18,001 bases of DNA from Defluviicoccus sp. (GTDB taxonomy: Bacteria > Pseudomonadota > Alphaproteobacteria > MPNO01): contig JAPPHW010000020.1 of assembly GCA_028820945.1 (NCBI GenBank), forward strand, positions 1 to 18,001, in the 5' to 3' direction. The stretch's first letter is position 1. Every line of letters begins with the position of its first letter. The position numbers and the translations under genes were made by a program. Positions 13,391 to 18,001 of this stretch are shown here, piece by piece. The notes under the pieces are model-generated. The model ran no database searches. It was not told the DNA's origin and worked only from the letters and a program-made list of their open reading frames with translations.

Positions 13391-14431
13391 TCACCCCCGC
13401 GCGTATCGTTGGGCGAGGTCGTTCAGCAAAGCGAGGTTCCCGGCGCCGGGTTCGAGCTCGCCGCGCTCGATGCGCCGCGCGACCTCGGACACCGCCTCGC
13501 AGGCCGGCGCGGCGATTCCCGCCTCGCGCGCGGTCCGGGCGACGTGGCCGTTGAGGTTATCGAGCTCGCTTTTCCGCCCCTTCTCCCAGTCCTGGAGAAT
13601 GACACCCTTGGTGTTGGGCAGGATGAAGCCCTCCATCAGGCGGTCGAGCATGGTTTCGACGAGGCGGTTCGAATCCCGCACGTCCCGTTCCGTCATCCCG
13701 AGGATGGGCCGACGACGGTGTCCGATCGCGGCGCCGACGTCGAGTGCCTCCTGGCCCGCGCGGAGCATGAACTCGCGCATCCCGGGCACGGATTCCGCGT
13801 CCACGATCGATTTGCCCAGGCAGGCCGTGGTCGCCAGCGTGGTGCAGTTGCTGACCAGCTTCATCCACTTGGCCGCGAGGATGTCGTCGACGATCTCGCA
13901 GGCGCCGGCATGCGCCAGGAGCTCCGCCACCTCGCCCTCGCGTCCCTTCGTCGCCGGATGGAAGCTGCCCACCGCGAACCAGGACCGGGAGGGCGGCGAG
14001 TGGCGCTCCACGGTGCCGGGCGCGAACAGCCCGGACGAGATCTCGATCACGCAGCCGAGCGTGCGCTCGGGCCCCACCACCTCGGCGACGGTTTCGGCCG
14101 TCATGCCGTTCTGGACCGCGACCAGCAGCCCGTCGTCCTTCAACCAGGGTTCGATGAGCTGGCTCGACCAGTGGGCGTCGTAAGCCTTGGTCACCACCAG
14201 CACGATGTCGAAGGGCTCCTTCAGCGTGCAGACCTCGCAGAGATGGAGCGCGTTCACCTGCTGGACGACGGTTTCCTCCGGCATCGAGATCGTGGCGCCG
14301 TTCCTGCGCATCACCTCGACATGGGCGGGCCACTGGTCGATCAGCGTCACGTCGTGGCCGGCGCGCGCAACGTCGACGCCGATCGAGGTGCCGTTGGCGC
14401 CGCTTCCGACGATTGCGATCTTCCGCGACAT
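13391..14431 (-). CDS. Ketopantoate reductase (PanE/ApbA) family NAD(P)H-dependent reductase
   Basis: A 346-residue 2-dehydropantoate-2-reductase family protein. The N-terminal Rossmann motif is IVGSGANG (7-14). The expected catalytic lysine is K191 in AAKWMKLVSN, and the C-terminal helical domain has SELDNLNG with the conserved Glu289. VVTKAYD (79-85) and VAVQNGM match the family. It is about 40 residues longer than E. coli PanE, with extra sequence around 235-270. That fits the many catabolic paralogues reducing other alpha-keto acids, so pantothenate synthesis is not assumed. Start at 14431 with GGGAGG 8-9 nt upstream. It is divergent from the DUF1194 gene. It could act on the product of the aldolase whose gene faces it. 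Confidence 0.83.
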   Translation of the reverse strand: MSRKIAIVGSGANGTSIGVDVARAGHDVTLIDQWPAHVEVMRRNGATISMPEETVVQQVNALHLCEVCTLKEPFDIVLVVTKAYDAHWSSQLIEPWLKDDGLLVAVQNGMTAETVAEVVGPERTLGCVIEISSGLFAPGTVERHSPPSRSWFAVGSFHPATKGREGEVAELLAHAGACEIVDDILAAKWMKLVSNCTTLATTACLGKSIVDAESVPGMREFMLRAGQEALDVGAAIGHRRRPILGMTERDVRDSNRLVETMLDRLMEGFILPNTKGVILQDWEKGRKSELDNLNGHVARTAREAGIAAPACEAVSEVARRIERGELEPGAGNLALLNDLAQRYARG

Positions 14432-14529
14432 TGCCGAGCCCTCCCCACCTGTCCGGTTCCGATCCGACCGACCCTGCTATTCTATCCCCCTCGCCGCGGC
14501 GGGCGATGGGGTCGAACGGGGAGAACGCA
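14432..14529. promoter_or_regulatory. Divergent promoter region, PanE-like and DUF1194 genes
   Basis: A 98-bp gap. On the plus strand TATTCT (14478-14483) is a possible -10 for the DUF1194-otsB pair, with only a poor -35. Shine-Dalgarno sites are good on both sides (GGGGAG before 14530, GGGAGG before 14431). Confidence 0.35.
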
Positions 14530-15279
14530 ATGCCGGAAAGACCGTTCCTTTCGACCGCACTGGTCCTGCTCTGCATCGCCTGGCCCGCGCACGCGCAGCG
14601 CGCGGCGGTGGACCTGGAGCTCGCCTTCGTCGTCGACGCCTCGGGCAGCATCGACGAGGCCGAGACCCGGTTGCAGCGCCAGGGCTACGCCGACGCGCTC
14701 GCCAACCCGCGCGTGATCGGCGCGATCGGGAGCGGATTCCTGCGCGCCGTCGCGGTGGCCTATATCGAGTTCGCCGGTCCGGGCTGCGAACGCGTCAGCG
14801 TCGGGTGGACCCGGGTCTCGGACAGCGCCAGCGCACGATCCTTCGGCGGCAAAATCCTCGCCCTGCCCCCGATGTTCTGCCCCGGGGGAAACGCCATCGG
14901 CGATGCCGTGGCGCTCGCGACCGCCTCGATCGCGGGCAACGGGTTCGAGGGCACGCGGCTGGTGATCGACGTCTCGGGCGACGGACCCAACACGATAGGC
15001 CTGCCGGTCGAAATCGCCCGCGATTCGGCGATCGCGGCCGGGATGACGGTCAACGGGCTGGTGATCGAGCGCCCGTCGATGCCCGACCTCGACGAATACT
15101 ACCGGGCGGCGGTCACCGGCGGCCCCCGCTCGTTCGTGATCAAGGCCGACGACAGGAGATCGTTCGCCGACGCGATCCTCAAGAAGATGATCCTTGAGAT
15201 CGCCGGGCGCGAGGGAGAGGCGCTTCGCACGAGCCGGCTCCCGGGAAGGCTGGCGCGCGAGATGCCGGATCTTCGGTAG
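14530..15279 (+). CDS. Secreted DUF1194 (von Willebrand A-like) protein
   Basis: A 249-residue exported protein of the alphaproteobacterial DUF1194 family. Residues 1-22 form a signal peptide (hydrophobic LSTALVLLCIAWP, cleavage after AHA). The mature part begins VDLELAFVVDASGSIDEAE, whose DASGS (36-40) is a MIDAS-type metal site of a vWA fold. VIDVSGDGPNT is the second conserved loop. These domains bind protein or surface ligands through a divalent ion; the partner is unknown. The ATG at 14530 is preferred because it gives a proper signal peptide and follows GGGGAG; an in-frame start at 14413 would add ~39 residues without family similarity. OtsB follows after 8 bp. Confidence 0.85.
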   Translation: MPERPFLSTALVLLCIAWPAHAQRAAVDLELAFVVDASGSIDEAETRLQRQGYADALANPRVIGAIGSGFLRAVAVAYIEFAGPGCERVSVGWTRVSDSASARSFGGKILALPPMFCPGGNAIGDAVALATASIAGNGFEGTRLVIDVSGDGPNTIGLPVEIARDSAIAAGMTVNGLVIERPSMPDLDEYYRAAVTGGPRSFVIKADDRRSFADAILKKMILEIAGREGEALRTSRLPGRLAREMPDLR

Positions 15280-15287
15280 GAGCGAGG

Positions 15288-16040
15288 GTGCAGCCCCCCG
15301 CCCTTCCCGAGCCGCGCGCGCACTGGGCGCTGTTTCTCGATTTCGACGGCAGCATCGTCGAAATCGCGCCGACGCCGGACTCGATCGTCGTGCCGGAAAC
15401 CCTGCCGCCGCTGCTGACTGCCCTGCGCGGGGCGCTGGGCGGCGCGGTCGCGATCGTCACGGGCCGGCCCATCGCGCAAATCGACGCCTACCTCGGCGCC
15501 GCCGTCCCGGCCGTCGCGGGACTGCACGGGCTGGAGCGGCGCGGCGCGGACGGCGCGATCGTCCGTCCGCCGCCGAACGACGACCTGCGGCGTGCCCGGG
15601 CGCCGCTGGAAGCGTTCGCCGCAGCGCATCCCGGGATCCTCTTCGAGGACAAGGAATATTCCCTCGCCCTACATTACCGTCTCGCCCCCTCCCTAGAGGA
15701 CGCCTGCAGGGATGTCGTGGACTCCGTGCTCGGGGACGGCGCGGAGGGCTGGGAAATCCTCGAAGGCAAGATGGTCTTCGAAATCAGGCCGCGCGGTCTC
15801 GCCAAGGGCGCCGCGATCGAAGCGTTCATGGGCGAAGCGCCATTCGTCGGACGGATACCCGTGTTCTGCGGCGACGACATCACGGACGAAGACGGTTTCG
15901 CGGTCGTCAACGCGCGGGGAGGCGTGAGCGTCCGCGTCGGCGAGCGCGCGGCCACCCGGGCGGCGGTCCGGGTCGATACGGTCGCGGATTTGCTGGACTG
16001 GCTGGTGCGGGTAGCGGGTTCGGCGCGGCTATCCGCCTGA
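15288..16040 (+). CDS. otsB: Trehalose-6-phosphate phosphatase
   Basis: A 250-residue HAD-superfamily phosphatase that removes phosphate from trehalose-6-phosphate, the second step of the OtsAB trehalose pathway. HAD motif I is LFLDFDGS (nucleophile D18, acid D20). TGRP is motif II. KGAAIEAFMG carries the motif III lysine. GDDITDEDGF, near residue 200, is the motif IV metal site, very close to the OtsB consensus GDDxTDE. Translation starts at GTG 15288; the preceding TAGGAGCGAGG means its Shine-Dalgarno overlaps the DUF1194 stop, so it is probably co-translated with it. It is convergent with otsA, leaving a 7-bp gap, in contrast to the usual otsBA operon. Confidence 0.92.
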   Translation: MQPPALPEPRAHWALFLDFDGSIVEIAPTPDSIVVPETLPPLLTALRGALGGAVAIVTGRPIAQIDAYLGAAVPAVAGLHGLERRGADGAIVRPPPNDDLRRARAPLEAFAAAHPGILFEDKEYSLALHYRLAPSLEDACRDVVDSVLGDGAEGWEILEGKMVFEIRPRGLAKGAAIEAFMGEAPFVGRIPVFCGDDITDEDGFAVVNARGGVSVRVGERAATRAAVRVDTVADLLDWLVRVAGSARLSA

Positions 16041-16051
16041 ACCCGCGCTAC
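16011..16051. terminator. Possible bidirectional hairpin at the otsB/otsA junction
   Basis: GCGGGTTC (16014-16021) pairs perfectly with GAACCCGC (16039-16046). Inside it GCGG-CTAT-CCGC (16025-16036) forms a second stacked stem. The structure contains the otsB stop and ends at the otsA stop. Only a short TTT follows on the plus strand, so it is a terminator-like element without a proper U-tract. Confidence 0.45.
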
Positions 16052-17430
16052 GTTTCGGCGAGGCGGGAAACGAACCGTTCGTACCAGGCCTCGACGCTGT
16101 TCGACCGTAGCACCTGCATCGACCCCTCCCAGCGCTCCCGCCGTTCCTTCAGCGGCATCGCCAGCGCCGCCTGAATGGCGCCGGCCACGCCTTCGACGTC
16201 GTAGGGGTTCACGATCAGCGCGTCCGGCAGGTACCGGGCCGCGCCGGCGAAGCGCGAGAGCACCAGAACGCCCGGATCGTCCGGCGGCTGGGATGCGAGA
16301 TACTCCATCGCGACAAGGTTCATCCCGTCCCTGAGCGGCGTCACCAGCCCGATCCGCGCGAGACGCAGGAAGCCGAACAGGGTGCGCCGGCTGAAGCTCT
16401 TGTTCAGATAGCGGATCGGCACCCAGTCGACGTCCGCCATCTCGCCGTTCACGTGTCCGGCGAGCGTCTCGAGCGTCCGGCGGGTTTCGGAATACTCGGC
16501 GATGCCGCCGCGGGTGGGCGGCGCGACCTGCATCAGCGAGACGCGGTTGTGATGCTCGGGACAGGTCCGCAACAGATGCGCGAAGGCATCGAAGCGCTGC
16601 GGCAGGCCCTTGGAATAGTCGAGCCGGTCCACGCCGACGATCAGCCGGCGGCCGGCGAGGCTCACCTTGAGGCGCTCCACCTCGCGGATGCCCGCGGTGT
16701 TGGCCGCGCTGCGCTCGACATGGGCGGTGTCGATGCCTATGGGGTGGGCCTCGACCCTGAACGTGCGCTGGAACGCCCGAACCGTGGCCCCGTCCCCGGT
16801 TTCCCGCACGCGGGCGTCGGCCTCGACGATGAGATAGCGGCAGAAATGCCCGCGGTCCGTCTCCGTCTGGAAGCCGACGAGGTCGAACGAGGCAAGACCG
16901 CGCATCAGCTCGTCGTGCACCGGCAGGGTCGCCACCAGCTCCCGGGGCGGCAGGGGGGTGTGCAGGAAGAAGCCCATCCGGTTCGGGAGGCCGAGCCGCC
17001 GCAACTCCTCGGCGAGGGGAATCAGGTGGTAATCGTGGGCCCAGATCACGTCGTCGGGCTCGAGCAGACGGGCCAGCTTGCGGGCGAATTCGGCGTTGAC
17101 GCGCCGATAGCCGACGTAATTTCCGCGGTCGAAGTTGACCAGATCGACGCGGTAATGGAACAGCGGCCAGAGCGTCGCGTTGGCGAAGCCGTTGTAATAC
17201 TCCTCGTGGTCGCGCTCGCCGAGATCCACGGTGGCGCGGGCGAGCCGGCCACTCTCGGTCAGCTCCACGGTCTCGCCGGGGTCGGGGACGACCTTGCCGC
17301 TCCAGCCGAACCAGATGCCCCCGGAACGCCTCAGCGCGGCAAGGACGGCGACGGCCAGACCGCCCGCGGCGGCCCTGCCTTCGTCGATCGGCGCGACCCG
17401 GTTGGACACGACGACGATGCGGTCGGTCAT
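16048..17430 (-). CDS. otsA: Alpha,alpha-trehalose-phosphate synthase (UDP/NDP-glucose), GT20
   Basis: A 460-residue GT20 glycosyltransferase that joins nucleotide-activated glucose to glucose-6-phosphate, giving trehalose-6-phosphate in the cytoplasm. It has VVVSNRVAP and AGGLAVAVL at the N-terminus (G6P/donor loop), FGWSG, VIWAHDYHLIPLA (the HDYH motif), GFFLHTPLPP, VGVDRLDYSKGLP (R/K phosphate contacts) and TPLRDGMNLVAMEY (donor-binding DGMNLV). Length matches E. coli OtsA (474). The ATG at 17430 gives the conserved MTDRIVVVSNR start but lacks a good Shine-Dalgarno. A short upstream reading frame overlaps it, and a hairpin sits in the leader. It is downstream of the GH15 gene (122-bp gap), likely a trehalose or alpha-glucan module induced by osmotic or stationary stress. 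Confidence 0.95.
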   Translation of the reverse strand: MTDRIVVVSNRVAPIDEGRAAAGGLAVAVLAALRRSGGIWFGWSGKVVPDPGETVELTESGRLARATVDLGERDHEEYYNGFANATLWPLFHYRVDLVNFDRGNYVGYRRVNAEFARKLARLLEPDDVIWAHDYHLIPLAEELRRLGLPNRMGFFLHTPLPPRELVATLPVHDELMRGLASFDLVGFQTETDRGHFCRYLIVEADARVRETGDGATVRAFQRTFRVEAHPIGIDTAHVERSAANTAGIREVERLKVSLAGRRLIVGVDRLDYSKGLPQRFDAFAHLLRTCPEHHNRVSLMQVAPPTRGGIAEYSETRRTLETLAGHVNGEMADVDWVPIRYLNKSFSRRTLFGFLRLARIGLVTPLRDGMNLVAMEYLASQPPDDPGVLVLSRFAGAARYLPDALIVNPYDVEGVAGAIQAALAMPLKERRERWEGSMQVLRSNSVEAWYERFVSRLAET

Positions 17431-17456
17431 GCGGTCCGAGGCAGCTGGCCAGTCAT
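17427..17456 (-). CDS. Possible 9-codon leader peptide overlapping the otsA start
   Basis: An ATG at 17456 opens a frame encoding MTGQLPRTA and stopping at a TGA that shares ATGA with the otsA start codon. OtsA lacks a clear Shine-Dalgarno of its own, so termination-reinitiation is conceivable. AAGGGA lies about 14 nt upstream of this ATG, rather far. This short frame could easily be chance. Confidence 0.2.
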   Translation of the reverse strand: MTGQLPRTA

Positions 17457-17552
17457 GTCGGCCAGCGTATCCCTTCGGCGGAACTACGACGATACAGATT
17501 TACGAATGGCCCGGTACATGCTCGATCAGATTTTGTCTTGTTGAGCGCGACC
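17431..17552. other. 122-bp gap between GH15 gene and otsA
   Basis: It holds the leader hairpin and short frame described separately. The half nearer GH15 is AT-richer than its neighbours, which would suit an internal otsA promoter, but I cannot identify a convincing -35/-10 pair. Confidence 0.4.
17444..17466 (-). repeat. Inverted repeat in the otsA leader
   Basis: Perfect 7-bp arms GCTGGCC (17444-17450) and GGCCAGC (17460-17466) with a 9-nt loop, 13 nt upstream of the otsA ATG. It covers the start of the putative leader peptide. It could be an mRNA hairpin controlling otsA translation or an operator. Confidence 0.4.
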
Positions 17553-18001
17553 CTAGAACGCATCCTCCCACGGGCGGGAGAGCCGCATCGCCGAGGTGAT
17601 CAGCCCGACCATGCTGTAGGTCTGCGGGAAGTTGCCCCAGAGCTCCCCGGTCCTGGTGTCGAGGTCTTCCGACAGGAGCCCCATCGAGTTGCGCGAGGCG
17701 AGCATGTTCTCGAACAGCCGCCGCGCCTCCTCCCGCTGGCCGCACGCGGCGAGCGCGTCGATGTACCAGAAGGTGCAGATGTTGAACGCGTTCTCGGGCG
17801 CGCCGAAATCGTCGGTCTCGACGTAGCGGAACACATGGTCGCCGCGGCGCAGCTCCCGCCCGACCGCGGCGACGGTGCCGATGAAGCGCGGTTCCAGAGG
17901 GTCGCAGTACGAAATCTCGTGCATCAGCAGCAATGCCGCGTCGATTTCGCTGCCGCCGAAGGCGCTGACATAGCTCTGCTTTTCCTCGTTCCAGGCCTCG
18001 C
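17553..18001 (-). CDS. GH15 family glycoside hydrolase, C-terminal part (cut by window edge)
   Basis: The last ~149 residues of a GH15 enzyme (glucoamylase/trehalase type, (alpha/alpha)6 barrel). The frame is open to the window end, starting EAWNEEKQSYVSAFGGSEIDAALLL. It continues with DDFGAPENAFNICTFWYIDAL, then LLSEDLDTRTGELWGNFPQTYSM. The Glu in LLSED is at the position of the catalytic base of GH15 enzymes, and the GNFPQTYSMVGLI tail is characteristic. This subgroup often neighbours otsA/otsB in alphaproteobacteria, where it may hydrolyse trehalose or alpha-glucans; the substrate cannot be told from this part. The N-terminal catalytic acid lies beyond the window. Confidence 0.88.
   Translation of the reverse strand, partial: EAWNEEKQSYVSAFGGSEIDAALLLMHEISYCDPLEPRFIGTVAAVGRELRRGDHVFRYVETDDFGAPENAFNICTFWYIDALAACGQREEARRLFENMLASRNSMGLLSEDLDTRTGELWGNFPQTYSMVGLITSAMRLSRPWEDAF

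Noticed and set aside
11481..13394. Minus-strand 637-residue open frame across NMT1-like and DapA-like genes
   Set aside because: It runs antisense to the DapA-family gene and out of frame in the NMT1-like gene, both of which have clear family motifs; low-complexity translation.
13386..13403. Hairpin CGCGC-N8-GCGCG between DapA-like and PanE-like stops
   Set aside because: Short low-complexity GC arms partly inside the PanE-like coding end, no U-tract; not strong enough to call a terminator.

Overview
The window is GC-rich, densely coded chromosomal DNA. It looks like an alphaproteobacterium, with a rhizobial or rhodospirillal flavour. The hints are a secreted DUF1194 protein, a CCDC90/DUF1640-type coiled-coil protein, a HigBA-like toxin-antitoxin pair, a Liv-type ABC transporter beside several luciferase-like oxidoreductases, and an OtsA/OtsB/GH15 trehalose module. 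The taxon is inferred from gene families only. I see no tRNA, rRNA, insertion sequence, phage gene or CRISPR array, and the largest gap without a gene is 168 bp.

Layout. (1) 1-307: C-terminal tail of an AMP-forming acyl-CoA ligase. (2) 376-1028: toxin then antitoxin, behind a palindromic operator. (3) 1053-5530, minus strand: DUF3891 protein, small coiled-coil membrane protein, luciferase-like oxidoreductase, alpha/beta hydrolase and a MetE-like zinc enzyme; this may be one operon. (4) 5671-6738, plus: a second luciferase-like oxidoreductase, divergent from DUF3891. (5) 6735-12307, minus: an NMT1/THI5-like protein, then a complete branched-chain-type ABC importer (livJ-H-M-G-F order). (6) 12447-13379, plus: a DapA-family aldolase/lyase. 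(7) 13391-14431, minus: a PanE/ApbA-like reductase. (8) 14530-16040, plus: secreted DUF1194 protein closely followed by otsB. (9) 16048-18001, minus: otsA and the C-terminal part of a GH15 glycoside hydrolase.

How the genes may work together. Regions 3-7 read like an uptake-and-catabolism island for an unidentified small organic compound. A periplasmic binding protein and importer bring it in. Two different flavin (or F420) dependent oxidoreductases, a hydrolase, a MetE/epoxyalkane-CoM-transferase-type thiol alkyltransferase, a retro-aldolase and an NAD(P)H reductase could process it. The acyl-CoA ligase at the left edge may belong to the same programme. The substrate cannot be read from sequence. 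No dedicated transcription factor for these genes lies in the window. Regions 8-9 are a trehalose synthesis/turnover module, with otsB and otsA facing each other instead of sharing an operon.

Many gaps inside the minus-strand gene runs contain short stem-loops without a following U-tract, the clearest being a perfect 12-bp stem between livJ and livH.
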